From Gilliamella sp. wkB108 (GTDB lineage Bacteria > Pseudomonadota > Gammaproteobacteria > Enterobacterales > Orbaceae): DNA of 64,000 bases. The DNA is taken from NCBI RefSeq assembly GCF_001690195.1, contig NZ_LZGM01000007.1, positions 1 through 64,000 of the forward strand, given 5' to 3'. Shown one piece after another: positions 29,345 through 38,459 of the stretch (position 1 is its first letter; every line of letters starts with the position of its first letter). The notes beneath the pieces were generated by a model. The model saw nothing but the letters and a program-made list of their open reading frames with translations. It was not told where the DNA came from and searched no databases. The translations under genes were made by a program, and so were the position numbers.

Positions 29345-30911
29345 GGGTTCATTTGGCAAAATAAAGCAATTTTGTTTATATGGAGTTGCTTTATTGGCAT
29401 TACCGCTTTGCGGTAATGCCGATCAATCTTGTGCATCACTTGCTACAGGAGAGATGATGACAAACCAATACTTGGACGAAAGCGGATCGTTTTGTTTGCA
29501 ACTTTATTTTAATCAGGGCGATTTAATTCAAGGTAAGTTTGATTCACTGGATAATTTAGATCTCTATACAATCCAACATGAACACTTACGTCAATTGAGT
29601 GGTAATGGTAATGAATTCCTTTTTACGGTACCAAAAAGTGATAATTATCAATTTGTTGCTAAAGGAAAACCCAAACAACCTTTTGAGCTAATTTGGCAAA
29701 GCACACCTCCCGGTATACCTAAAGCTTATACGCTAATTAGTCCGGAACTAATTAAACTAGAGCAATCACTATCAACGAATAAAGATACATCGATTTTTTG
29801 GCAAAAAATCGCTAAGCAAGGTACTCCGTTAATCGAACCTTATGACGAAAATAATGTGATAATGACATTTTTATGGCGTGGGCAACTGCAAAATATCAAA
29901 ATATTCGGCTCGCCAACAGGTGATCACGATGATCTATACCATTTAGCTAATAGTGATGTCTGGTTTCGTAGTTACATCGTACCTAAAACAACTCGCTACA
30001 GTTACCAACTTGCACCTAATATCCCAATTACAGCGAAACCATTATCCGAACAAAGGCGTTCTATTGTGGCTACTGCACAGCAAGATCCACTTAATCCACA
30101 TTTTTATCCGCTAAATAGTAGCGATAAATTTCATCGTCAATCTTATGTAGAATTAGCCGATGCAAAAGTACAATTTGGTATTAAACCTGAAGCTAGTTCA
30201 CCTAAAGGCAAGTTAACTGAGCATCGTTTTAATAGCCATATTTTAAATAATGAAAGAGATATTACTATCTATTGGCCGGCAAATAGCCAAGCGTTACCAC
30301 CGGCTGAGTTAAATTTAGTCATTCTATTTGATAGTAAACAATATCAACAAAAAACAGCTATTATCACGATCATGGATAATTTGATCGCTCACAAAAAAAT
30401 TGCGCCTACTATTATGGTGATGATTGATACCTTAGATAGTGAAACCCGATCACAAGAATTACCCCCCTACTCAACTAAGCTGGCTGATATGCTGGTAACA
30501 GAATTTTTACCTTGGTTAAAGCAAAACCATATTGAGGTTAAACCAAATCACACCGTAATTGCTGGCTCTAGTTTCGGTGGACTTGCCTCATCGTATATTG
30601 CGTTTTTATATCCACAATATTTCCCCAATGTCTTAAGTTTGTCAGGTTCGTTTGGGTGGGCGCCTAAAAATCATACCGGTGAATGGCTCAGTGAACAATT
30701 TGCGCAACAATCAACTAAACCAATTAAATTCTACCTAAATGCAGGTTTATTTGAAGGCAACTTACTAACCAGTAATCGTCATTTTAGTAATATTTTGAGA
30801 GCCAAAGGCTATACCTTCTTTTATCATGAAACTGCGAGCGGACACGATTACTTACATTGGCAAGGCGAATTGGCTGAAGGATTACAATATTTATTAAATA
30901 CAGATGATTAA
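29334..30911 (+). CDS. Secreted Fes/IroD-like siderophore esterase
   Basis: 525 residues. The N-terminus has a Sec signal peptide (about 1-30: basic start, FCLYGVALLALPLCGNA). Residues about 35-125 form an extra domain I do not recognise. Residues about 150-245 resemble the enterochelin esterase N-terminal domain (MTFLWRG, YHLANSDVWFRSYIVP). The C-terminal half is an esterase D-like alpha/beta-hydrolase with nucleophile motif GSSFGG and the catalytic His in SGHDYLHW. Fes and IroD are cytosolic; a signal peptide makes this one periplasmic, in that respect like IroE or PfeE. It overlaps the receptor by 11 bp, so the two form an iron-uptake operon. It likely opens an ester siderophore after import. 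A very strong hairpin lies in its signal-peptide codons. Confidence 0.82.
   Translation: MIGKGSFGKIKQFCLYGVALLALPLCGNADQSCASLATGEMMTNQYLDESGSFCLQLYFNQGDLIQGKFDSLDNLDLYTIQHEHLRQLSGNGNEFLFTVPKSDNYQFVAKGKPKQPFELIWQSTPPGIPKAYTLISPELIKLEQSLSTNKDTSIFWQKIAKQGTPLIEPYDENNVIMTFLWRGQLQNIKIFGSPTGDHDDLYHLANSDVWFRSYIVPKTTRYSYQLAPNIPITAKPLSEQRRSIVATAQQDPLNPHFYPLNSSDKFHRQSYVELADAKVQFGIKPEASSPKGKLTEHRFNSHILNNERDITIYWPANSQALPPAELNLVILFDSKQYQQKTAIITIMDNLIAHKKIAPTIMVMIDTLDSETRSQELPPYSTKLADMLVTEFLPWLKQNHIEVKPNHTVIAGSSFGGLASSYIAFLYPQYFPNVLSLSGSFGWAPKNHTGEWLSEQFAQQSTKPIKFYLNAGLFEGNLLTSNRHFSNILRAKGYTFFYHETASGHDYLHWQGELAEGLQYLLNTDD
29396..29420 (+). other. Strong hairpin inside the esterase signal-peptide codons
   Basis: Arms GGCATTACCGC (29396-29406) and GCGGTAATGCC (29410-29420) pair perfectly over 11 bp around the loop TTT, about 60 bases into the coding sequence. 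It is unusually GC-rich for this genome. No U-tract follows. It may limit translation or mark a processing point between receptor and esterase; this is inference. Confidence 0.5.
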
Positions 30912-30943
30912 TATACATTAAACGGCATTAAACTTAATCACAT

Positions 30944-30985
30944 AATATGGTTCCGTTACTCTTAATTAACGGAACCATATTTGTT
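30944..30985. terminator. Hairpin between the convergent esterase and tex genes
   Basis: A perfect 15-bp stem: AATATGGTTCCGTTA (30944-30958) with its complement (30967-30981) and an 8-base loop. The T-tract is weak (TTGTT) on the plus strand. It lies between convergent genes and probably serves both. Confidence 0.7.
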
Positions 30986-31007
30986 ACTTATTAATCAGTT
31001 ATAATTT

Positions 31008-33326
31008 CTATTTATTTTTGTTAAACGCTGCTGCAAATGCATTACCCATTGCACTATTGAATGGGGAATTACGTTCACTTTGTTGCTTAGATGAAGCTTC
31101 TTTTCCGTTACCGTTTGATGAAAATTTATTTTGCCCTGATTTCGTAGCTGTAACGTTATCATCAAGTCGCATCGTTAATGCGATACGTTTTCGTGCAATA
31201 TCCACTTCTACAACTTTAACTTTAACAATATCTCCAGCTTTTACTACTGTTCTTGGATCGTCTACAAATTTATCTGATAAGGCTGATATATGCACTAAAC
31301 CATCTTGATGTACACCAATATCAACAAATGCACCAAAGTTTGTCACATTGGTCACCGCCCCTTCCATGATCATACCAACTTTTAAATCTTCCATTGTTTC
31401 GATATTATCAGCAAACTGCGCAGTTTTAAATTCAGGTCTTGGATCACGACCTGGTTTATCGAGTTCTTTGATAATATCGGTCACGGTTGGTACCCCGAAA
31501 TGTTCATCAACATAATCTACAGCATTAAGTGATTTTAAATAGGTAGTATCACCTAAAATCTCTTTTAATGATTTATGATTTTTTGCCAGTATTCGTTCAA
31601 CAACAGGATAAGCTTCTGGATGTACAGCTGAAGCATCAAGTGGATTTTTTCCATCCATAATACGTAAAAATCCAGCACATTGTTCAAAAGCCTTAGGGCC
31701 TAAACGAGAGACTTTTAATAATTGTTTACGATCCGCAAATTGTCCATTTTCATTACGCCAATCAACAATATTTTGAGCAATGACTTTATTCAGTCCTGCA
31801 ATCCGGGCTAATAACATCATAGAGGCGGTATTTAGATTTACACCAACGGCATTTACACCGTCTTCTACTACCGCATCGAGCTTTTTAGCCAATAAGGTTT
31901 GGCTTACATCGTGTTGATATTGACCTACACCTATCGATTTAGGATCGATTTTAACTAATTCCGCAAGTGGATCTTGTAGACGACGAGCAATAGATACGGC
32001 ACCACGAATCGACACGTCAAGATCTGGAAATTCTTGTGCTGCCAGCTCAGATGCTGAATAAACCGATGCACCAGCTTCACTAACAATTACTTTTTGCCCT
32101 TTTACCTCAGGGTATTTTTTTTGTACATCCAGATAAAAACGTTCAGTTTCCCTTGAAGCAGTACCATTACCAATTGCCACTAATTCCACTTGGTATTTGA
32201 TACAAAGTGCTGCCACAATCATTGCTGCTTTATCAGCTTGACCGGTATGAGGATAGATAGTTTCAGTCGCGACTAATTTACCTGTTGCATCGACCACCGC
32301 AATTTTGACACCTGTGCGTAAGCCGGGATCCATACCCATAGTCACTTTCATACCTGCTGGTGCAGCCATTAACATATCATGTAAATTGGCAGCGAAAACA
32401 TCTATTGCTTCTTGTTCGGCATTTTCTCGCAATGTGGTCATTAATTCGGTTTCCATGTGCATTAAAATCTTAATTCTCCATGTCCAATTAATCACCGCTT
32501 TTCGCCACTTATCAGCGGGTGCATCATTAAAATGTATACCCAAATATTCGGTTATAATCTGTTCGCAATAACTTTCTTTTGGAACTTCATCATATTGAGG
32601 ATCTGCATTTAATGAAAGTTGTAAAATGCCTTCGTTACGTCCTCGAAACATAGCTAAAGCACGATGAGAAGGTACTTTAGCAATTAACTCACTTTGGGCA
32701 AAATAATCACGGAATTTAGCACCTTCTTCTTCTTTACCATTAATAACTTGCGAGACTAAGTGGGCATTATTCCAAAGGTAATGACGAATTTTAGCAAGCA
32801 AGCCTGCATCTTCAGCAAAACGTTCCATTAAAATATAACGCGCACTATCTAAGGCTGTTTTAGTATCGGTGATCCCTTTGTCTGCATTTAAATATTTTTC
32901 AGCTTCACTTTCAGGATCTAAAGTAGGATTTTGCCATAAATCATCAGCAAGTGGTTCAAGACCTGCTTCAATGGCAATTTGTCCGCGTGTTCGACGTTTA
33001 GGTTTATAAGGTAAATAGAGATCTTCAAGTTCGGTTTTACTAAGTGTGGAGATGATACTATTTTTTAATTCTGGGGTTAGTTTCCCTTGTTCTTCAATCG
33101 ATTTTAAGATTGTTTGTTTGCGATCTTCCAATTCTCGCAAATAACTTAAACGGCTATCAAGTGTCCGCAGTTGTGTATCATCTAATGCGCCGGTTACCTC
33201 TTTTCGATAACGCGCAATAAAAGGAACTGTACTACCTTCATCTAATAACTGAATTGCAGCTAATACTTGTTCTGGTTTTACGGTTAATTCACCCGCTATA
33301 ATTTGGCTAATTTGATTGTTTATCAT
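31008..33326 (-). CDS. tex: Tex (YhgF) RNA-binding transcription accessory protein
   Basis: 772 residues, the Tex/YhgF family. The N-terminal Tex domain begins [20 protein letters not shown] with [20 protein letters not shown] YqgF/RNase H-like domain follows around 325-450 ([20 protein letters not shown]). Helix-hairpin-helix repeats lie near 490-560 ([19 protein letters not shown]). A C-terminal S1 RNA-binding domain covers about 650-720 ([26 protein letters not shown]). The final 50 residues are low-complexity. Tex binds nucleic acid and interacts with transcription; its exact role is unsettled. As in E. coli, it lies divergently beside greB. The ATG has almost no Shine-Dalgarno sequence. 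Confidence 0.95.
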   Translation of the reverse strand: MINNQISQIIAGELTVKPEQVLAAIQLLDEGSTVPFIARYRKEVTGALDDTQLRTLDSRLSYLRELEDRKQTILKSIEEQGKLTPELKNSIISTLSKTELEDLYLPYKPKRRTRGQIAIEAGLEPLADDLWQNPTLDPESEAEKYLNADKGITDTKTALDSARYILMERFAEDAGLLAKIRHYLWNNAHLVSQVINGKEEEGAKFRDYFAQSELIAKVPSHRALAMFRGRNEGILQLSLNADPQYDEVPKESYCEQIITEYLGIHFNDAPADKWRKAVINWTWRIKILMHMETELMTTLRENAEQEAIDVFAANLHDMLMAAPAGMKVTMGMDPGLRTGVKIAVVDATGKLVATETIYPHTGQADKAAMIVAALCIKYQVELVAIGNGTASRETERFYLDVQKKYPEVKGQKVIVSEAGASVYSASELAAQEFPDLDVSIRGAVSIARRLQDPLAELVKIDPKSIGVGQYQHDVSQTLLAKKLDAVVEDGVNAVGVNLNTASMMLLARIAGLNKVIAQNIVDWRNENGQFADRKQLLKVSRLGPKAFEQCAGFLRIMDGKNPLDASAVHPEAYPVVERILAKNHKSLKEILGDTTYLKSLNAVDYVDEHFGVPTVTDIIKELDKPGRDPRPEFKTAQFADNIETMEDLKVGMIMEGAVTNVTNFGAFVDIGVHQDGLVHISALSDKFVDDPRTVVKAGDIVKVKVVEVDIARKRIALTMRLDDNVTATKSGQNKFSSNGNGKEASSKQQSERNSPFNSAMGNAFAAAFNKNK

Positions 33327-33657
33327 GAATTTTTTGTCTATTTTTAAGCAGGACGTAATTATATACCTATCTGGTTTGCGGTTGCAATTAAGCTCTATTT
33401 ACAATCTGACAAATTAAAAAATAAATCTTATCGGGCAACTATCTTTAAGTAAATTTATTAACTTTTTTGGGAAAAATCGAAAATAAAGGCCTATTCACTG
33501 AGTTACAGAATAAAGTAAAGATTATCAATGTTACTATTAGTCACCCGGTTTGATGCTCTGTTGATGCTAAACAAAAATCTTAGATAGCAATTGTGTTAAA
33601 AGCGAGAATAAACCATACTAAGCGCCTAGGTGATCATTTAAGATATGAATTAAGCAA
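33327..33657. other. Divergent intergenic region tex/greB, no gene seen
   Basis: 331 bp of AT-rich sequence between divergent starts. I see no open frame, repeat or strong hairpin. Promoters of both genes should lie here. Confidence 0.5.
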
Positions 33658-34143
33658 ATGGATAAACCAATTTACATAACCAGAGAAGGCTATTTAGCAC
33701 TTGATCGTGAACTGAAATATCTATGGAAAGAAGAACGACCCCGCGTAACTCAAGCAGTATCAGATGCTGCGGCTCTTGGCGATCGTAGTGAAAATGCCGA
33801 ATATATTTACGGTAAGCGTCGTTTGCGCGAAATTGATAGGCGAGTACGTTTTTTAACTAAACGACTAGAATCACTCACCATTGTCGATCCCGATCCAAGA
33901 CAAGAAGGCAAAGTATTTTTTGGGGCATGGGTTAAACTCGAAGATGAAAATGGTAACTTGCAGGTTTATCGTATTGTTGGTGCCGATGAATTTGATCCCA
34001 AGAAAAATTGGATATCAATCAATAGTCCTGTAGCCAGAGCTTTAATTGGACATAAAATTGATGATGAAATCTCCGTTATGACCCCAAATGGAAAAACATT
34101 TTATTCCATTATCGAAATAACTTATCAACCATTAAAATCATAG
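33658..34143 (+). CDS. greB: GreB transcript cleavage factor
   Basis: 161 residues, close to E. coli GreB (158). Residues 1-75 form the antiparallel coiled coil that enters the RNA polymerase secondary channel, with the acidic tip LGDRSENAEY. The C-terminal FKBP-like domain begins near EGKVFFGAWVKLEDE. It stimulates cleavage of backtracked RNA. The last 13 codons form the start of the 238-bp repeat unit, so copies of this gene's tail recur three more times downstream. The ribosome binding site is weak. Confidence 0.96.
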   Translation: MDKPIYITREGYLALDRELKYLWKEERPRVTQAVSDAAALGDRSENAEYIYGKRRLREIDRRVRFLTKRLESLTIVDPDPRQEGKVFFGAWVKLEDENGNLQVYRIVGADEFDPKKNWISINSPVARALIGHKIDDEISVMTPNGKTFYSIIEITYQPLKS

Positions 34144-34174
34144 TGGTATTAAAAAATAGTGCGACTTTATATTT

Positions 34175-34205
34175 AAACGTATAGCTAACCTGAAACTTCT
34201 TGACA
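34175..34205 (+). repeat. Dispersed TAACCTGAAAC motif, copy in greB array unit 1
   Basis: AAACGTATAG, then CTAACCTGAAACTTCTTGAC. It recurs in units 2, 3 and 4 of the array. It is inverted relative to the EIIA gene. Confidence 0.75.
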
Positions 34206-34266
34206 GGATTATATTATAATTTAACTCATTTAAGATGATGCACTTAGTACTTGAATTCAAGCTATA

Positions 34267-34311
34267 AAAGCCATTAAGCTTAATGGCTTTAGGTTATGCC
34301 ATACATAACCT
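34267..34311 (-). terminator. Paired palindromes in repeat unit 1, likely EIIA-side terminator
   Basis: The first palindrome (34267-34290) has arms AAAGCCATTAAG and CTTAATGGCTTT with no spacer. On the minus strand it is followed by TTTATAGC after the last arm base. Directly next to it, AGGTTATG and CATAACCT (34291-34311) enclose the loop CCATA. Equivalent pairs occur in all four units (second hairpins at 34529-34549, 34768-34788 and 35006-35026). They may end transcripts from both sides. Confidence 0.55.
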
Positions 34312-35037
34312 CATTGCTTAATTGGCTCACTAAATAATATATTCCATTATCGAAATAACTTATCAACCATTAAAATCATAGTGGTATTAAAAAATAGTGC
34401 GACTTTATATTTAAACGTATAGCTAACCTGAAACTTCTTGACAGGATTATATTATAATTTAACTCATTTAAGATGATACGCTTAGTACTTGAATTCAAGC
34501 TATAAAAGCCATTAAGCTTAATGGCTTTAGGTTATGTATGGCATAACCTAATTGCTTAATTTACTCACTAAATAATATATTCCATTATCGAAATAACTTA
34601 TCAACCATTAAAATCATAGTGGTATTAAAAAATAGTGCGACTTTATATTTAAACGTATAGCTAACCTGAAACTTCTTTACAGAATTATATTATAATTTAA
34701 CTCATTTAAGATGATGCATCTTAGTACTTGAATTCAAGCTATAAAAGCCATTAAGCTTAATGGCTTTAGGTTATGCCATACATAACCTCATTGCTTAATT
34801 TACTCACTAAATAATATATTCCATTACCGAAATAACTTATCAACCATTAAAATCATAGTGGTATTAAAAAATAGTGTAGCTTTATATTTAAACATATAGC
34901 TAACCTGAAACTTCTTGACAGGATTATATTATAATTTAACTCATTTAAGATGATGCACTTAGTACTTGAATTCAAGCTATAAAACCCATTAAGCTTAATG
35001 GGTTTAGGTTATGTATGGCATAACCTCATTGCTTAAT

Positions 35038-35487
35038 TTACTCACTAAATAATAATTGCTCAAATTCAGACTCTGTTTTGATATTAACCAGATTGTCTAA
35101 TCGATTTTCCTCTTCTAACCAAGTGATCAGATCTGTAATCGCTTCCAAGTGTCTATCATTATCACCTGCTGCTAACATAATCAACAAAGATACAGATTCA
35201 CCTTCCGGAAAAGTAACCGGATTTTTACATTTCAATAATGAAAATTTAGTTTCCATACTCAGCACACCATTTTCCGATCTGCTATGAGGAAGAGCAAAGC
35301 CGTCGGCAATAATAAAATAAGCGCCTATTTGATTGACATTATCAATAATCGAAGTGATATATCTTTGTTCAATATATTTACTATCAATTAGAGGTTTTCC
35401 AACCAATTCAATCGCCGTTTTCCAATCTAAAGTTTGTTCTGTAAATTGCCAATGCTGTTCAAAAATAGGATGTACATATTTAGACAT
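35038..35487 (-). CDS. PTS EIIA protein, mannitol/fructose superfamily
   Basis: 149 residues of the PTS EIIA type 2 fold. The phosphorylated His is H68 in FALPHSRSENGV. It passes phosphate from HPr to an EIIB domain, most likely that of the EIICB protein encoded at 38460-39917, which lacks its own EIIA. It resembles the stand-alone EIIA proteins of ascorbate and galactitol systems (UlaC-like) as much as mannitol EIIA. It is last in the polyol run but separated from the transketolase gene by 125 bp that include a strong terminator. Its stop codon lies in the 238-bp array. Confidence 0.85.
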   Translation of the reverse strand: MSKYVHPIFEQHWQFTEQTLDWKTAIELVGKPLIDSKYIEQRYITSIIDNVNQIGAYFIIADGFALPHSRSENGVLSMETKFSLLKCKNPVTFPEGESVSLLIMLAAGDNDRHLEAITDLITWLEEENRLDNLVNIKTESEFEQLLFSE

Positions 35488-35565
35488 ACTTAAATAAACC
35501 TTTAAATTTTAATTAAAATCATTCCATGTTTAATTTATCAATTTCGCTATCAGTGCATGGATAAC

Positions 35566-35608
35566 CTAAAAAAAAGTGGTTACAAACAATCATTATTGTA
35601 ACCACTTA
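35566..35608 (-). terminator. Rho-independent terminator after the transketolase genes
   Basis: Stem AAGTGGTTACAA (35574-35585) with TTGTAACCACTT (35596-35607), perfect over 12 bp with a 10-base loop. On the minus strand a T8 tract follows. It lies between the transketolase C-terminal gene and the EIIA gene. Confidence 0.85.
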
Positions 35609-35612
35609 TATT

Positions 35613-36545
35613 TTAAGCTATTGTTTTTAAAAACTGCTGACAAATATTATCACCACTGAGTCCATATTTCTCCTTTAACTGACTACTCTTTCCTGATTCA
35701 GTGAAAGTATCTTGGATACCAATCCTGATAAGTGGTTTAAGAATTTTATGTTGCATGCTCTGTTCAGCAATTAACCCGCCAACTCCACAATTTACACTAT
35801 GATTTTCAACGGTAATTAAAACATTAGCTGATCGGCATAATTGTGTGAATTTATCGGTATTGAAAGGTTTTATACAGGCTAAATGGATGAGTTTACCTTT
35901 ATAACCAAGTGCGCTTAATTTACGATAACCATCATCAGCTTGTTCATAACTAGCCCCTTCAAAAATAATAGCAAAGTCATCGCCTTCATCGGCAATTGCA
36001 CCTATATCACTTATTCTTGGTATTGTTGTTTTGTCACGAACAGGCATTGGTTCTCGTGCTACTCTTATATACACAGGCCCTTTAATTTTGGTCGCTTGTT
36101 CAAAAGCTGCAAAAACTTCATCAGCATCTGCGGGAGATAAAATGGTCAAATTAGGCAGCACTCTGGTCAACGCGATATCTTCTAAAGCATGATGTGATGC
36201 ACCATCAAACCCGCCATCAACACCAGGATGTGTACCAACAATTTTAATATTGGCATTGGCATAACAAGATTGCCTTAGCTGTGTCCATACTGTACCTGTT
36301 GAAAAAATAGCAAAATCAATAAAGAAAGGGATCAAGCCTTCAAAAGATTGACCAGCAGCAAAGCTTAATGAAGATGCTTCAGCTATTCCCATTTCAAAAA
36401 AACGTTCAGGATAAACTTTTGCAAACTGATCTGCACGTGTTGAACTGGCTAAATCACAATCAATAACGGTTATAGGATAATTTTTTTCAGCTAAAGTAAT
36501 TAAAGCCTTGCCAATAAGATCGCGGGGAGCTTTCATCTCTATCAT
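35613..36545 (-). CDS. Split transketolase, C-terminal subunit
   Basis: 310 residues, corresponding to the pyrimidine-binding and C-terminal domains of transketolase. The conserved Glu that activates thiamine diphosphate is in ERFFEMGIAEASSLSFAAG. The C-terminal domain includes VENHSVNCGVGGLIAE. Together with the preceding gene it makes a complete enzyme. The two genes share a 4-base overlap (ATGA), which suggests coupled translation and 1:1 assembly. Split transketolases are common in catabolic operons. Here it probably consumes the ketose phosphate made by the operon's dehydrogenase. 1-deoxyxylulose 5-phosphate synthase is unlikely, given the separate N-terminal subunit and the context. Confidence 0.9.
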   Translation of the reverse strand: MIEMKAPRDLIGKALITLAEKNYPITVIDCDLASSTRADQFAKVYPERFFEMGIAEASSLSFAAGQSFEGLIPFFIDFAIFSTGTVWTQLRQSCYANANIKIVGTHPGVDGGFDGASHHALEDIALTRVLPNLTILSPADADEVFAAFEQATKIKGPVYIRVAREPMPVRDKTTIPRISDIGAIADEGDDFAIIFEGASYEQADDGYRKLSALGYKGKLIHLACIKPFNTDKFTQLCRSANVLITVENHSVNCGVGGLIAEQSMQHKILKPLIRIGIQDTFTESGKSSQLKEKYGLSGDNICQQFLKTIA

Positions 36546-37339
36546 TGTAATTCCTCCATAGCTTGTTTATATTCCGCATCTGTTGGCGTTTTAGAATGCC
36601 AATCACCATTATGTTCCATATAACTTACACCTTTTCCTTTAACGGTATGAGCCAAAATAGCTACCGGTTTACCTTTACAATGACGAGCAAAAGAGAAACC
36701 GTCTATAACTTGTTGCATATCATTGCCATCAAGTAATTCGATAACAAACCAACCAAACGTTCGCAATTTATCAGCTAAAGGCTCCAAGTTACAAACTGTA
36801 TTGACCTCATCATGTGAGGATAGTTTGTTATAATCAATAACCGCAATTAAATTATCCATTTTCATATGCGCGGCTTGTTGTAGTGCTTCCCAGATCTGCC
36901 CTTCCTGCATTTCACCATCACCAATAATGGCATAAACTTTATTAGGATCTTTATTTAATTTTTTAGCTGCCGCCATACCTAAAGCAATAGATAAGCCTTG
37001 TCCTAATAAACCGGTATTAGCATCAACTTGTGGAATGGTTTTAATATTCGGATGACCTTGTAATCGCGAATTAATATTGCGAAAACTGTAACACTCATCA
37101 TCTTTAATCAATCCTAATTGATGAAGTAATACATATTGAATGGCAACGGCATGTCCTTTACTCATCACTAAACGCGATCTTGGCCATTGATTAAAATCAA
37201 TTTCATTATGATAAAGATAGGTCATGATATCAGTAATCGATAATGCACCACCCGGATGCCCTGCTCCAGAGCGATATATCATCGTAACAATATCACGCCT
37301 AGCTTGTTTTGCTGACTTACATAACTGTTCTAAATTCAT
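36542..37339 (-). CDS. Split transketolase, N-terminal subunit
   Basis: 265 residues, the thiamine diphosphate-binding domain of transketolase. The motif GDGEMQEGQIWEALQQAAHMKMDNLIAVIDYN is the Mg2+ and diphosphate site (GDG to N). SKGHAVAIQY and TGLLGQGLSIALGMA are also typical. It transfers two-carbon ketol units between sugar phosphates when joined with the C-terminal subunit. It starts 34 bp after the zinc dehydrogenase and overlaps the next gene by 4 bp. Confidence 0.92.
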   Translation of the reverse strand: MNLEQLCKSAKQARRDIVTMIYRSGAGHPGGALSITDIMTYLYHNEIDFNQWPRSRLVMSKGHAVAIQYVLLHQLGLIKDDECYSFRNINSRLQGHPNIKTIPQVDANTGLLGQGLSIALGMAAAKKLNKDPNKVYAIIGDGEMQEGQIWEALQQAAHMKMDNLIAVIDYNKLSSHDEVNTVCNLEPLADKLRTFGWFVIELLDGNDMQQVIDGFSFARHCKGKPVAILAHTVKGKGVSYMEHNGDWHSKTPTDAEYKQAMEELQ

Positions 37340-37372
37340 TATTTCCTCACTTATTTTTTATAACAATCAAAC

Positions 37373-38398
37373 TTAACATTTTATGAGTACCTTTAGTTTT
37401 CCATTGAGATCACCAGATATAGCCTGTTTAAAGGCTTTATCTGCTTCATCTAAAGGAAATATGTTTTCATAGATAATTTTGGATAAGTCTGCCTGTACCT
37501 CACTCAAACTTAATAGTTTTGCTGTATTTTGTAGATCACAAGGCGTATACATATGACTAGAAATAACTGCTATTTCAGAAGATTGTAACTCGTGAAGATT
37601 AATACTATTGCCTCGAGCGTATTGGGCGATAATCACTAAATATTCAGGTTTTCTTGGTGCTTCAATGATCTCATCAAGTACCTTTCTAACACCTGAACAT
37701 TCAAAAATAATCGGCCTTGTTTTAGAATCTAATATTTCTACTTCTGAAATACTGCTTTTTACACTAAAACCTAACTGATTGAGTAATGCCACTCTTGATT
37801 GATTATTTTCAATAATTATTGGTTTGAGATGATGAAGATGTTTTAAAACTAATCCAGTGACTACTCCAATAGTGCCACCTCCGGTGATAATGATTGGGTG
37901 ATCTTTCAAGGGAATAGGTTTTAACAAATTGACAGCATGATAACCAACTGCTAAAGGTTCAAAGGTGGCAGCGATTTTCATATCAATTTTACTATCTAAT
38001 TTTACTAATTGATTAATATCGATTGATATATATTGCGCTAATGTGCCATCTAACCTAAATCCCATTACCCGGCGATTGACACGACAAATATTAGGGAAGC
38101 CAGTGATACAGTTAATACACTCGCCACAACCAACTAAAGGATTAATCGCAACCTTATCACCGACTGACAACCCTTGTTGATTAGGTGAAATCTGTTCAAT
38201 AATCCCTACCGCTTCATGACCTTGGATAAAGCCTGTAGGCGGTTTTAAGGAGGGGTGCATACCCAAATAGAAGTGAGTATCTGAACCACAAATACCACTA
38301 TATAAAATTTTTACAATGGCATGTCCTTGAGTTAAGGATGGAACATTTTGTTCCATCACTTCAGCTTTTTTTATGTCTGTTATTTTTAGTACTTTCAT
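37373..38398 (-). CDS. Zinc-dependent medium-chain (polyol or polyol-phosphate) dehydrogenase
   Basis: 341 residues from the ATG at 38398, preceded by AAGAGA; an in-frame start 51 bases upstream lacks a ribosome binding site and adds residues unlike the family. It is a medium-chain dehydrogenase. The catalytic zinc site is CGSDTHFYLG with GHEAVG. Structural zinc cysteines are in GCGECINCITGFPNIC. The Rossmann motif is GGGTIGVVTG. Family members with this pattern oxidise sorbitol, L-idonate or galactitol 1-phosphate. Next to a PTS, a phosphorylated polyol is the likely substrate. It lies between EIICB (61 bp) and the transketolase genes (33 bp). Confidence 0.88.
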   Translation of the reverse strand: MKVLKITDIKKAEVMEQNVPSLTQGHAIVKILYSGICGSDTHFYLGMHPSLKPPTGFIQGHEAVGIIEQISPNQQGLSVGDKVAINPLVGCGECINCITGFPNICRVNRRVMGFRLDGTLAQYISIDINQLVKLDSKIDMKIAATFEPLAVGYHAVNLLKPIPLKDHPIIITGGGTIGVVTGLVLKHLHHLKPIIIENNQSRVALLNQLGFSVKSSISEVEILDSKTRPIIFECSGVRKVLDEIIEAPRKPEYLVIIAQYARGNSINLHELQSSEIAVISSHMYTPCDLQNTAKLLSLSEVQADLSKIIYENIFPLDEADKAFKQAISGDLNGKLKVLIKC

Positions 38399-38459
38399 TT
38401 CGCATCTCTTGATTAATAAAGTGATAAAATTATTTTTTAATAAATTCAACAGGAAACAT

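Larger units (their letters stand above)
34102..35054. repeat. Four tandem 238-bp copies of the greB/EIIA convergent intergenic region
   Basis: Units run at 34102-34339, 34340-34577, 34578-34816 and 34817-35054 (238, 238, 239 and 238 bp). The unit starts with the last 42 bases of greB (from TATTCCATTATCG) and ends with the last codons of the PTS EIIA gene read on the minus strand (CTCACTAAATAATA). Each internal junction joins the EIIA tail directly to the greB tail. So the array is a repeated copy of the whole gap between two convergent genes. Each unit holds the palindrome CTTGAATTCAAG, a 24-bp perfect palindrome, an 8-bp stem hairpin, and one copy of the dispersed TAACCTGAAAC motif. No gene lies inside. 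Confidence 0.97.

Noticed and set aside
34102-35054. Insertion sequence copies or CRISPR
   Set aside because: Units carry no open frame or terminal inverted repeats. They consist of the tails of the two flanking genes plus their intergenic space.
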